DNA of 22,159 bases. It comes from CAZFAP01 sp964516325 (lineage in GTDB: Bacteria > Auribacterota > JABMQX01). Below, piece by piece: positions 6,186 through 14,568 of this stretch (position 1 is its first letter; every line of letters begins with the position of its first letter). The stretch spans positions 1 to 22,159 of the forward strand of contig CAZFAP010000073.1 of assembly GCA_964516325.1 (NCBI GenBank), written 5' to 3'. A program made the translations under genes and the position numbers. The notes below the pieces were generated by a model. It was not told the DNA's origin, did not search any database, and saw only the letters and a program-made list of their open reading frames with translations.

Positions 6186-7874
6186 ATGAAAGCAGGACCG
6201 GGGGCCTTGATCACGTGCATCTTGCTTGCTTGGGCCCGCGACGCCCAAGCCGACATCCACTACGTCTCGGAGACATCCCCGTACCCACTCTGGCCTTATG
6301 CGACCCCTGACACCGCGGCTGGCAGCATCCCTTCGGCGATGGAGGCCGCCTCCTGCGGCGACACAGTGTTCGTTCTGCCAGGGTACTACGAGGACATATG
6401 GCACCCCGATGGCACGCAGCTCAAGCCCGGCGTTAACCTCATCGGTTCGGGCCCCGCCCAGACGATTATATTCGGTTCACCGCTGCTCCTCGGGGAGCAG
6501 TTTCCTGACCCCGAGATTCCTGCGTGCCCCGACCCTACGGTCATCTCAGGCTTCCGGTTGGTAGACTCGCGCCTGGGGGTCTGGCAGGGCGAGCCTCCCA
6601 TCACCCTAACCGTTTCAGAGTGCCACTTCGACGGGTCGAGGGTTGGGATCAACGGCTCGTCTACGGGGGACATCACCTTCCGGCGATGCCTGTTTGACCG
6701 CATAAGAGACGTAGAGACAAGCTACGGGATCAGCGCGACCTACGTCGGAAGGCTCAGCGTCCTCAACTGCATGTTTGACTTTTCGGAAAGCTTGGGCCGC
6801 ACAGGAGGGATAGTCTTTTTGGATGCGGACTCCGTGCTGATCAGCCGGTGTACGTTTAAGGGGTGCAACGTCGGTGTCGAATGCCATGTAGCCCTCACCC
6901 CGGCACAGATCAGAAATTGCCTCTTCGTCGAGAACGAATGCGGCGTCAGCTGCTGGGAGGCCACGATCCAGAACTGCACGTTCTTCGGGAACCCCGTCGC
7001 GCTACTCGTCCAAGGGGGGTCCTCGGAGGGCCCCCGGGTTATGGGCTGCATTATGCGGGGAAGCACGCAGGCCGAGGTCCTTTTATCCGATCCGGACGGC
7101 AGCGCGAGACCGATAATCACCTTCTCTGACGTGGAAGGGGGGTATCCGGGGCGGGGGAATATTGAGGCGGATCCCATGTTTTTCCTGCCGTCGGGGGACA
7201 CACCTGATCTTCACCTGTGTGCCTTCTCGCCCTGCATTGATGCAGGGGATCCGCTTTCGGATTACAGCAACGAGGCGGAGCCCAATGGCGGGAGGGTGAA
7301 CATGGGGGCGTACGGGAATACGTGGGAGGCGACGACGAGCGAGCTGGTGGATACGGACTCGGACAATATGCGGTACGATTGGGAGACCGAGCATTTTGGG
7401 AATCTGGACCGGGACGGCTTCGGCGATGCCGACGGTGACGGTCTGAGCGACCGCGAGGAGTACCGCCATCTGAGCGATCCCAATAACCCGGATACAGACG
7501 GAGATGGGCTGCTGGATGGGGAAGAGGTGTCCCTCGGGACAGACCCGCTCGTGTGGGACACTGATAACGACGGGACTCCGGACGCCAAGGAGGTCGCTCA
7601 GGGAACCAACCCCCTCGACTGGAAAGATGCGTTCACCATCCTCGATTTCTCCGTCGAGGAGGGCTATCTCTACGTCACCTTTCCGACGCTCCCGGGGTAT
7701 GAGTACTCGCTCGAGTCGAGCAACTGGCCGAACGGTCCTTTCGGCTTCACTGTTGACCCATATAGGGGCAGATACGGCGTCCTGACGCACACGCATGTCT
7801 TGCGTCTGGGGCCCTACAACCGATTCTTCCGAATCAGAGCCCGCGAGTATCCTGGAGGAGAAGGATCGCGATGA
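6186..7874 (+). CDS. Secreted beta-helix protein with choice-of-anchor Q end and TSP3 repeats
   Basis: This 562-residue protein starts with a Sec signal peptide (1-22, ending in AQA). Residues about 24-380 form a right-handed parallel beta-helix of the pectate-lyase-like/DUF1565 kind, recognised by successive short rungs of the form xxNCxFxxN (for example IRNCLFVENECG and IQNCTFFGNP). It ends with the choice-of-anchor Q signature SPCIDAGDP followed by GGRVNMGAYGN. Residues about 388-480 are Asp-rich calcium-binding TSP3 repeats (DTDGDGLLDGEE and similar). Residues about 483-556 are a beta module shared with two other proteins in the window. No catalytic residues of a lyase are identifiable, so a polysaccharide-binding or structural role is equally likely. 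The stop overlaps the ATG of the peptidase gene. Confidence 0.85.
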   Translation: MKAGPGALITCILLAWARDAQADIHYVSETSPYPLWPYATPDTAAGSIPSAMEAASCGDTVFVLPGYYEDIWHPDGTQLKPGVNLIGSGPAQTIIFGSPLLLGEQFPDPEIPACPDPTVISGFRLVDSRLGVWQGEPPITLTVSECHFDGSRVGINGSSTGDITFRRCLFDRIRDVETSYGISATYVGRLSVLNCMFDFSESLGRTGGIVFLDADSVLISRCTFKGCNVGVECHVALTPAQIRNCLFVENECGVSCWEATIQNCTFFGNPVALLVQGGSSEGPRVMGCIMRGSTQAEVLLSDPDGSARPIITFSDVEGGYPGRGNIEADPMFFLPSGDTPDLHLCAFSPCIDAGDPLSDYSNEAEPNGGRVNMGAYGNTWEATTSELVDTDSDNMRYDWETEHFGNLDRDGFGDADGDGLSDREEYRHLSDPNNPDTDGDGLLDGEEVSLGTDPLVWDTDNDGTPDAKEVAQGTNPLDWKDAFTILDFSVEEGYLYVTFPTLPGYEYSLESSNWPNGPFGFTVDPYRGRYGVLTHTHVLRLGPYNRFFRIRAREYPGGEGSR

Positions 7875-10800
7875 GAACAGCCTTGGGCGCGACTATAGTC
7901 GCAGCTTTCATGGTGGGGGTGTCTGGTGATACGCACTATGAGGCTCGCACGCGCATCCTCCCAACCGCCGGAGCACCCGCTGCCCAAAAAGTGACCGGGG
8001 CCGGAACGACCGCCGCACCATCCAAAATAGCTCCCCTGAGCCTCAAAGGGCCGTTCGGCGAAAAAACGACCGAACCTCCCGAAATCGTCGCAAAGAACTT
8101 CCTGAAAAGCCGTCATCGCCTTTTCTCCCTTAAGAGCGACCTTTCCGACGTCACCTTCAACCGCTCCTCGAAAAGCTCCGCAGCCAATCACGTTACGTTC
8201 CAGCAGTCATGCGATGGCATCCCTGTTGAGGGCGGCAAGGTCAGTGTCCACCTCCTGAAAGACGGGCGAGTGCAGGCAGTCAAAAGCCGTGTCTCGCCTG
8301 GCCTACGACCGGATACGCACTCGAGCATTTCCGAAGCAGAGGCGATGGACATCGCCCGCCAGCATCTGCGGGTTACCGGCGCTCTCAGGGGCCCCATCGA
8401 AGCTGAAAAAGTCGTTCTCCCTCACCCTCGCCCCGGCATCCTCGCCTGGAAAGTTACGATCCCCGCCCGGCGACCCTGCGGAGACTGGGTGGTCATGGTT
8501 CACGCTCAAACTTGGACGGTGATTTCCGTAAGGGACATCCGTCTCTTTGCTACCGGACAAGGCAAGGTTTTCGACCCCAATCCGGTTGTAACGTTGCGAA
8601 GAACCGACCTTTCCGACCAGGGCGACAGCGCTTCCGCGGTCCCCTTGACAGCCTATTCCCTCATCAGCCTCGAGAACCTCGACGGCACGGGCTATCTCCG
8701 CGGCCCCTTCGTGGACACCGGACTGACTTCTCCTCGGGCTTACTCGGCGGAGCTCAACTTCAGCTACGACAGGGCAAACCCCGCATTCGAAGAGGTCATG
8801 ATTTACTACCACGTGCAGGAGTTCCAGAGGTACCTTCAAAACGACCTCGGTTTCTCTCTCGATACCCGGCAGGTTCTCGCGGACGCCCACGCGGGCAGCG
8901 AAGACAACGCATGGTATAGCCCGTTGACCAGAGCGATCCTCTTCGGTGACGGAGGCGTGGACGACGCGGAGGACGCTTACGCGATACTCCACGAATATGC
9001 CCACACAGTCGCCTTCGACATCGTCCGTGAGCCATCCATGAATACGGAATGCAGCGCGATGGATGAGGGCGCCGCCGATTACCTCGCGGCGAGCTTCTTC
9101 GCCGACCGGGGTTTTGAACCGGAGACGTTCGCCCACTGGGATGGCGTCGCCAACATTCCGATAGGCGTCCGACGTGTGGATTCGGACAAGGTTTACCCCG
9201 CAGACGTTGTGGGCGAGGGACACGATGACGGAGAAATCTGGTCCTCAGCCTTGTGGCGCCTCAGATCCGAACTCGGAAGAGAGGTAACGGATAAGCTCGT
9301 CGTAGAGAGCGTCTTCTATCTGGACGGCTCTTCGCAATTCAGCGACGGTCTTGAGGCACTCATCCTGGCGGATGAAGCCCTCTACGCCGGCGCCCACGCG
9401 GACGCCATCTCCTCCGTTTTCGCCGCCAAGGGCATTGCCCGTCAGTCCGTCATGAAGATCGGAGATGCCGTGGGCGGGATGTTAGCCGCAGGCGACCTCG
9501 TGATGAAGGACGGCAGCTACTACGACCAGTACAGTTTCATGGGTGTGGAGGGACAGACGATAGCGATCGCCATGACCGCCAAAGACTTTGACGCCTATCT
9601 TGTTCTCCTCGATCCGTTCTTCAACACCCTCGCCCACGGCGACGACCTCGCCGATGGAAGCACCAACGCACGGATTGTCCTGACGATTCCCTATTCGGGC
9701 GCTTACCACATCCTCGCCAATGTGCTCGGTCAGGGAGCCGGCGGAGGTTATTCTCTTTCCGTTTCCGCTGGGTCGGCTTCGGACCCGAGCCCCCAGACCA
9801 CCTTCATCGCGTACGGCCGTGAGGTCTCCGGTCATCTTGGAAGCGGCGACTTAACCCTCGGTGACGACACGTACTATGACGATTACGTCTTTGCCGGACA
9901 CGTCGGGCAAAAGATAACCGCTTCCATGTCGTCAGCCAACATGGACGCCTACCTCGTTCTCTATGATGCCGACGACAATATTATGGCCCAGGACGACGAC
10001 AGTGGTCCCGGCACAGACGCTCTCCTCAGCTACACTCTCCCGTATGATGGGGAGTTCACGCTCGCTGCCAACCAGGGGGCTATAAGTTCCGGAGACTACA
10101 CCTTTCTCCTCAACTCGTCCGACCCCCAGTTGTCTATCGGCCAAATCGTGTCCGGCACGCTGGAGAAAGGCGATTTGACCATGACCTCCGACGGCAGCTA
10201 TTTCGATCCCTATCAGTTCGAGGGCACGGTCGGGCAGAGGCTGAGCCTCAAAATGTATTCCTACCAATTCGACCCGTACCTCATCGTCTATAACCCCTAC
10301 TACGAGCCGATGACTGACATTGACGACATTTCCTCCCGGAACACCAACGCCTTCCAGGAGGAGCTTGAACTGAACGTCCCCGGAACATACTTCCTCATCG
10401 CCAACGCCTTCGGTGCCGGTGAAACGGGCGCCTATAGGCTGGCCGCGTCTCCCTTCTCGACGACCGACACCGATTCTGACGGCTACCCAGACCGCGTGGA
10501 GCTTTCGGAAAGCACCGATCCCCTGAACACTTCCTCCATCCCGCCGGACGTTGACGGCGATTTCAGCCCGGACACCATGGACACGGACAATGACAACGAC
10601 CAAATGCCAAACCTCTGGGAGATCGCCGCGGGGCTGAATCCACTGGATGCGTCCGACGCCCCAAGCGACGCCGATTCCGATGGAATGCCCAATCTCTCGG
10701 AATTCATTGCGGGGACTGACCCGCGCGACCCGGCTTCCAAGTTCCGCGTACTCAGCCTCTCCCCGGGACCTGCCGGCCTGACTCTGCGATGGAAAAGCGT

Positions 10801-10966
10801 CCCCGGACGCCACTATGCCGTTCACCGCTCAGCCGCGCTGCCCGTGTGGAGCATTGCGGAATCGGACGTCGCATCCCAGGGCGATGAAACAGCTTGGACC
10901 GGGTTCGCTCCGGCTTCCGGCTCGGCAATGTTCTACCGCGTCGAGGCCGTTCCACAGGCCCCATGA
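7871..10966 (+). CDS. Secreted FTP-domain zinc metallopeptidase (M4/M36-like) with PPC and TSP3 domains
   Basis: This 1031-residue protein begins with a short signal-like stretch (1-19). It continues with an FTP/PepSY-type propeptide (about 78-225) of the kind that inhibits and folds thermolysin and fungalysin peptidases. The catalytic domain carries HEYAH (374-378) as zinc-binding HExxH with Glu375 as the base, and E399 in DEGAADY as third ligand. Three PPC domains follow (about 528-633, 645-750, 751-864), each with the D-x-Y-x-F and DAYLVL or DPYLIV strands. TSP3 repeats span about 865-955, and a C-terminal beta module shared with two other proteins spans about 956-1031. PPC and TSP3 parts are normally removed or hold the enzyme at the surface. 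Start ATG 7871 has GGAGGAGAAGG upstream and overlaps the previous stop. Its substrate is unknown. Confidence 0.87.
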   Translation: MRTALGATIVAAFMVGVSGDTHYEARTRILPTAGAPAAQKVTGAGTTAAPSKIAPLSLKGPFGEKTTEPPEIVAKNFLKSRHRLFSLKSDLSDVTFNRSSKSSAANHVTFQQSCDGIPVEGGKVSVHLLKDGRVQAVKSRVSPGLRPDTHSSISEAEAMDIARQHLRVTGALRGPIEAEKVVLPHPRPGILAWKVTIPARRPCGDWVVMVHAQTWTVISVRDIRLFATGQGKVFDPNPVVTLRRTDLSDQGDSASAVPLTAYSLISLENLDGTGYLRGPFVDTGLTSPRAYSAELNFSYDRANPAFEEVMIYYHVQEFQRYLQNDLGFSLDTRQVLADAHAGSEDNAWYSPLTRAILFGDGGVDDAEDAYAILHEYAHTVAFDIVREPSMNTECSAMDEGAADYLAASFFADRGFEPETFAHWDGVANIPIGVRRVDSDKVYPADVVGEGHDDGEIWSSALWRLRSELGREVTDKLVVESVFYLDGSSQFSDGLEALILADEALYAGAHADAISSVFAAKGIARQSVMKIGDAVGGMLAAGDLVMKDGSYYDQYSFMGVEGQTIAIAMTAKDFDAYLVLLDPFFNTLAHGDDLADGSTNARIVLTIPYSGAYHILANVLGQGAGGGYSLSVSAGSASDPSPQTTFIAYGREVSGHLGSGDLTLGDDTYYDDYVFAGHVGQKITASMSSANMDAYLVLYDADDNIMAQDDDSGPGTDALLSYTLPYDGEFTLAANQGAISSGDYTFLLNSSDPQLSIGQIVSGTLEKGDLTMTSDGSYFDPYQFEGTVGQRLSLKMYSYQFDPYLIVYNPYYEPMTDIDDISSRNTNAFQEELELNVPGTYFLIANAFGAGETGAYRLAASPFSTTDTDSDGYPDRVELSESTDPLNTSSIPPDVDGDFSPDTMDTDNDNDQMPNLWEIAAGLNPLDASDAPSDADSDGMPNLSEFIAGTDPRDPASKFRVLSLSPGPAGLTLRWKSVPGRHYAVHRSAALPVWSIAESDVASQGDETAWTGFAPASGSAMFYRVEAVPQAP

Positions 10967-11260
10967 CCCGCAGCGATGACCTCTCACTGATGGGCGGCGG
11001 CGGTCGTCCGGATTCGCCACGGCGGCTGCACCGACGCGCAACCGGACATTCTGTGCGCACCGTAGAGCCACGCTTCCGTGATGCCACTGATTCACAGCGG
11101 TTTGGGCGTGCTCCGCGGGGAGGTTTTGTGGAGACTGATCGCTCAGCGAGGAACCCCAAAAATATGTTGTGGACGTTTGGCTGGGGTGGTAGTATAAAAA
11201 ATAGCGGGGCGTGTCCCAAACTGACCAATTTGAAAAACACTCCGAAGGAGGTACGTAAAA
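10967..11260. other. Intergenic region before tatA
   Basis: These 294 bp contain the tail of the peptidase transcript and the tatA leader. Nothing in the first 200 bp is recognisable: no T-tailed hairpin terminator, RNA gene or repeat. The last 100 bp become AT-richer and hold a promoter-like pair at 11167-11195 and a strong ribosome site (AAGGAGGT at 11245-11252). Confidence 0.5.
11167..11195 (+). promoter_or_regulatory. Possible promoter of tatAC
   Basis: TTGTGG (11167-11172) and TAGTAT (11190-11195) are spaced by 17 nt in an unusually AT-rich stretch, about 65 nt before the tatA start. The -35 match is weak (3/6) and the -10 is moderate (4/6). Confidence 0.35.
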
Positions 11261-11509
11261 ATGTTGTTGGGCGAAATGGTCACGTCCGTTCTGGCGTTTA
11301 TCGGCCACCAAGAGCTGATCTGGATATTCGCCATCCTGTTTCTCCTCTTTGGCGCATCGAAGCTTCCTTCTCTCGCTCGCTCCCTGGGGAAGAGCATGAG
11401 AGAGTTCAAAAAAGCTTCGAAAGACATAACGGAGGAGATCGAGCGAGCCGAAAAAGAGGATGACGAGCCCTCCAAACAGCCCAGGGATAACGAGAGTCTG
11501 AATGACTGA
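11261..11509 (+). CDS. tatA: Twin-arginine translocase pore subunit TatA
   Basis: The 82-residue protein has the TatA/TatE layout: a short periplasmic start, one membrane helix (about 18-31, IWIFAILFLLFGAS) with the conserved Phe-Gly at its end, a hinge, then the amphipathic helix LPSLARSLGKSMREFKKA, and a charged acidic/basic tail. It oligomerises to let folded proteins cross the inner membrane after TatC binds them. No separate tatB is visible, so this subunit may serve both roles, as in minimal TatAC systems; a tatB elsewhere in the genome is not excluded. AAGGAGGT lies 8 nt before the ATG. The stop overlaps the tatC start by 8 nt. Confidence 0.95.
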   Translation: MLLGEMVTSVLAFIGHQELIWIFAILFLLFGASKLPSLARSLGKSMREFKKASKDITEEIERAEKEDDEPSKQPRDNESLND

Positions 11510-12884
11510 CGAGCTCGAGGAGGAGCATTTCGAGGAGAAGCCCTTCTTAGACCACCTCGACGACCTGCGGATGACTTTACTCAAAATCATTGCCGCGACC
11601 GTCGCCGGTGGATTGGTGTGCCTGGCGGTCTCGAGGCAAATTCTGTCCATCCTCAAGGCCCCAATCAAACGGTATGCCGTCATTGTCTCGGAGCAAGCCT
11701 TTCCCCTGACGCAGGGCAAGCAGCCCGCTCCATCAAAGGTTACAGAAACCCAGCAGGAAAAACCTTCCCCGGCTCCCCCTCATCCTGAAACACGGATCGT
11801 GGTTACGGGACCGTTGGGCGGCCTGGTCATGTTCGCCCGCGACATATTCCTTTACTCCAGGGAGTCCCTTGCCTTCCTCAACCGCAGCAAAGACAAGGTG
11901 GGTTCGCCCGGCACCGACGTATCGCAGAAGAAGCCCGTGAAATCCGCCAAGGCGCCCGCCCGCGAAAGTAGGACGCGCTCCGCCAAAGAGAAAAAGCCTC
12001 TGCCAACGGTCTGGATTATTGAAACTGGCCCCGCGAAAGGCTTCGTGGTCGTCTTCAAGACCGCCTTCCTGTGCGGTCTGGGCGTAACAATGCCCCTCAA
12101 CCTCTTGTTCCTGGCACAGTTCATCTTTCCCGCTCTGACCCGCAAGGAAAAGAAATACGTCAAGCCTTCCCTGTTGATAGCAGGGGGACTGTTTGCCATA
12201 GGGCTTCTTTTCGGCTACTTCGTCACGTTCCCTCTGGGCTTGAGAATGTTCCTCCAATGGAATGCCCGCTATGGAATCGGCAACTTCTGGAAGATGGGGG
12301 AATACCTCAGCATGTCCACGAAGCTCCTGATTGCTAACGGTCTCTTATTCGAGATGCCTCTCATCCTCACCATTCTGGTCAGAATCGGGATCGTATCGGT
12401 CGCGACTCTCAAGAAAAAGCGAAAGCACGCTATCGCCATCATCTTCATTCTTTCGGCGGTGCTGACCCCGACTCCCGATGCTCTTACCATGACCATCCTC
12501 GCGGTTCCGATGGTCCTCATGTATGAAGCCTGCATCTGGGTCTCCTGGTTCCTCCTGAAGGAGAAGAGAAAGCGGGAGGAAGAGGAGGGGAAACACGAAA
12601 GCTATTGGGAGGAGAGGAAAAGGATAAAGCGAGCTACGAAGGTCGAACCTGAGAAGAAAGAGGAAAAGCCTGCGCCTCCCGAGAAACCACCGGGGAAACC
12701 GGATCAAGGTTCCCCACCCCAAGATTACCGCGAGAGCTACCCATACGGAGACCAGAGCGGCGCGGGAGAAAAGCCGACGGAAGGCGAATCCGGTTCGGGC
12801 GCCTCAGGGTTCGATTCATCGCCCCCGGATGATCAGCGCAGCCCTGAGGAGCAAGGCGGAGACGCGGGAACCCAAGGCGACTGA
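11502..12884 (+). CDS. tatC: Twin-arginine translocase receptor TatC, enlarged
   Basis: TatC recognises twin-arginine signal peptides and recruits TatA. Family features are HLDDLR (18-23), APIKR after helix 1 (about 53-57), the second helix region with TGPxxGFVVVFK (175-186) and FIFPALTRKEKK (207-218), NGLLFEMP (279-286, with the conserved helix-4 Glu) and TPTPDALT (322-329). At 460 residues it is far longer than the usual ~250. About 100 residues are added to the first periplasmic loop (about 62-168, Pro/Lys-rich), and about 105 residues form a charged, Pro/Gly-rich cytoplasmic tail (about 353-460). The loop contains a second copy-like TGPLGGLVMFARDIFL segment (102-117). The gene overlaps tatA by 8 nt and faces the deacylase gene convergently. 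Confidence 0.95.
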   Translation: MTDELEEEHFEEKPFLDHLDDLRMTLLKIIAATVAGGLVCLAVSRQILSILKAPIKRYAVIVSEQAFPLTQGKQPAPSKVTETQQEKPSPAPPHPETRIVVTGPLGGLVMFARDIFLYSRESLAFLNRSKDKVGSPGTDVSQKKPVKSAKAPARESRTRSAKEKKPLPTVWIIETGPAKGFVVVFKTAFLCGLGVTMPLNLLFLAQFIFPALTRKEKKYVKPSLLIAGGLFAIGLLFGYFVTFPLGLRMFLQWNARYGIGNFWKMGEYLSMSTKLLIANGLLFEMPLILTILVRIGIVSVATLKKKRKHAIAIIFILSAVLTPTPDALTMTILAVPMVLMYEACIWVSWFLLKEKRKREEEEGKHESYWEERKRIKRATKVEPEKKEEKPAPPEKPPGKPDQGSPPQDYRESYPYGDQSGAGEKPTEGESGSGASGFDSSPPDDQRSPEEQGGDAGTQGD

Positions 12885-12943
12885 TCCGCCCCCGGAAATA
12901 CCAAACGTGTGCCCGGTGACATGCAGCCAGGCGACTCACTCGC

Positions 12944-14533
12944 TCAATCCCGAAAGCCCCTCCGCAGGACTCTCCCGTTGCGCAGGCCGAGGAATTTTCC
13001 GTCCTCGACGGCGATTTTCCCGTTCACGATGACAAGTTCGATCCCCTCCGGATAGCTGTGCGGATTCTCGTAGGTCGCCGTGTCCTTGATCTTCTCGGGG
13101 TCGAAAACGACAATGTCCGCGTAAGCCCCTTCCGAAATTGTTCCCCTTCCTTCGAGGCCGATCTTCTTTGCGGGCAGGGATGTCATCTTGACGATGGCTT
13201 CACCCATTTCCAACATCCCTTTCTTGGCATACCTGGCGATGACCCGGGGAAATGTACCATACGTGCGGGGATGAGGCTTTCCCGCCGATAGGACGCCATA
13301 ATCCGCTCTCGCAGCCCCGTCGGACCCTATCATGATATAAGGCTTTCGGAGCACCTTCTCGAGGTTCTCCTCGCACATCGAAAAGTAAATCATCTCCGCG
13401 CGAAGCTCGTCCTTCAGGAGAATGTCGAACAGCACGTCGCAGCAACCCCTTCCTTCCCCTTCGACAATCTCCGCCAGTGTCCTTCCCTCATGCTTCTTCA
13501 GGCCGTCCGACCCGACATAACTGACCATCACCCGCCGCCAATGGTCCTCTTCCGGATGAGCTTTCAGAATGTCCGCTGCCATGGCAGACCGCATTTCCTT
13601 ATCAGAAAGCCTCCACAGCTCCTTTTGCTCTCCGCCTTCGTAAGCCCAGCTCGGCAGAACCGAATCCAGGCTCGTGCTCGACGCAATGTACGGGTATCTG
13701 TCGCAGGTAACGTCCAACCCATCGTCCCTCGCGGCTTCAATCGCCTCGAACGCCTCGGCGATCCTATGCCAGTTTTTCTCCCCGATAGTCTTCAGATGGG
13801 AGATTTGCAGCCTGACGCCTGCTTCCCTCGCGCACTCAATTGCCTCTCGCACCGCCTCACCTAACGCCTCTCCCTCGTTCCGCATGTGGGTTGTGTAAAG
13901 CGCATCACACTCCCTGACCGTGAAAAGCAATTCGATAATCTCGCCCTTTTTCGAGAACGTTCCCGGTGGGTATATCAATCCGGTAGAGATTCCGAACGCC
14001 CCCTCCCGGAGGCATCGCTCCGCAATCTTCTTCATGTTCCGGAGTTGGTCGGTCGTTGGTTCGGCGGATGACCCACCCATCACCGCCGTCCGGATATTGC
14101 CATGCCCGACGAGAATGGCGACATTCAGCGCTATTCCGCTGCGGCTGAGAATGGCGAAGTAGTCGTCCGGCCATTTCCATGCAATCTCGATTCCCATTCC
14201 GGCGTACTTGCGCGAGAGGTCCGCCCGATGTTGCTCGTCGAGAATTGGGCAAGCCGAGAAGCCGCAATTTCCCACCAGCTCCGTCGTGACGCCCTGCCGG
14301 ATTTTGCTGTCGAGGTTGGGGTTGATGACCGCCGAGAAGTCAGAATGGGAATGGATGTCAATGAACCCGGGGCAAACCACCTTCCCCGCTGCGTTGATTA
14401 CCCGCTTGGCATGCAAAGCCAAGCGCTTCCCCACAGCGACGACCTTCTCCCCTTCGATTCCTATGTCCCCAAGAAACGATTCGCCGCCTCGCCCGTCGTA
14501 AATAGTTCCTCCATTTATGGCGATGTCAAACAT
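12944..14533 (-). CDS. N-acyl-D-amino-acid deacylase (D-aminoacylase, amidohydrolase family)
   Basis: This 529-residue enzyme hydrolyses N-acyl-D-amino acids (or related N-acyl-D-glutamate/aspartate substrates) to free D-amino acid. The TIM-barrel amidohydrolase core shows HSH metal ligands (His61, His63), the bridging Cys90 in GNCGFS that replaces the carboxylated Lys of other amidohydrolases, His216 in HMRNE, His246 in ISHLK and Asp405 in GSDG. The beta-sandwich formed by both ends carries the GRGTISEGAYADIVVFDP signature. Start ATG 14533 has AAGGA a few bases upstream; an in-frame start 54 nt earlier would run into the preceding gene. It lies 35 bp downstream of the CotH gene on the same strand, so co-transcription is likely. 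It could recycle D-amino acids from peptidoglycan or released peptides; exact substrate cannot be read from sequence. Confidence 0.93.
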   Translation of the reverse strand: MFDIAINGGTIYDGRGGESFLGDIGIEGEKVVAVGKRLALHAKRVINAAGKVVCPGFIDIHSHSDFSAVINPNLDSKIRQGVTTELVGNCGFSACPILDEQHRADLSRKYAGMGIEIAWKWPDDYFAILSRSGIALNVAILVGHGNIRTAVMGGSSAEPTTDQLRNMKKIAERCLREGAFGISTGLIYPPGTFSKKGEIIELLFTVRECDALYTTHMRNEGEALGEAVREAIECAREAGVRLQISHLKTIGEKNWHRIAEAFEAIEAARDDGLDVTCDRYPYIASSTSLDSVLPSWAYEGGEQKELWRLSDKEMRSAMAADILKAHPEEDHWRRVMVSYVGSDGLKKHEGRTLAEIVEGEGRGCCDVLFDILLKDELRAEMIYFSMCEENLEKVLRKPYIMIGSDGAARADYGVLSAGKPHPRTYGTFPRVIARYAKKGMLEMGEAIVKMTSLPAKKIGLEGRGTISEGAYADIVVFDPEKIKDTATYENPHSYPEGIELVIVNGKIAVEDGKFLGLRNGRVLRRGFRD

Positions 14534-14568
14534 GCCCGTCCTTTTTCGCGCTGATGGCCTTTCTCGCC

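Noticed and set aside
10894..11463. 189-codon plus-strand open frame across the tatA leader
   Set aside because: It overlaps the peptidase end and all of tatA in a different frame; product is Arg/Gly-rich and non-descript.
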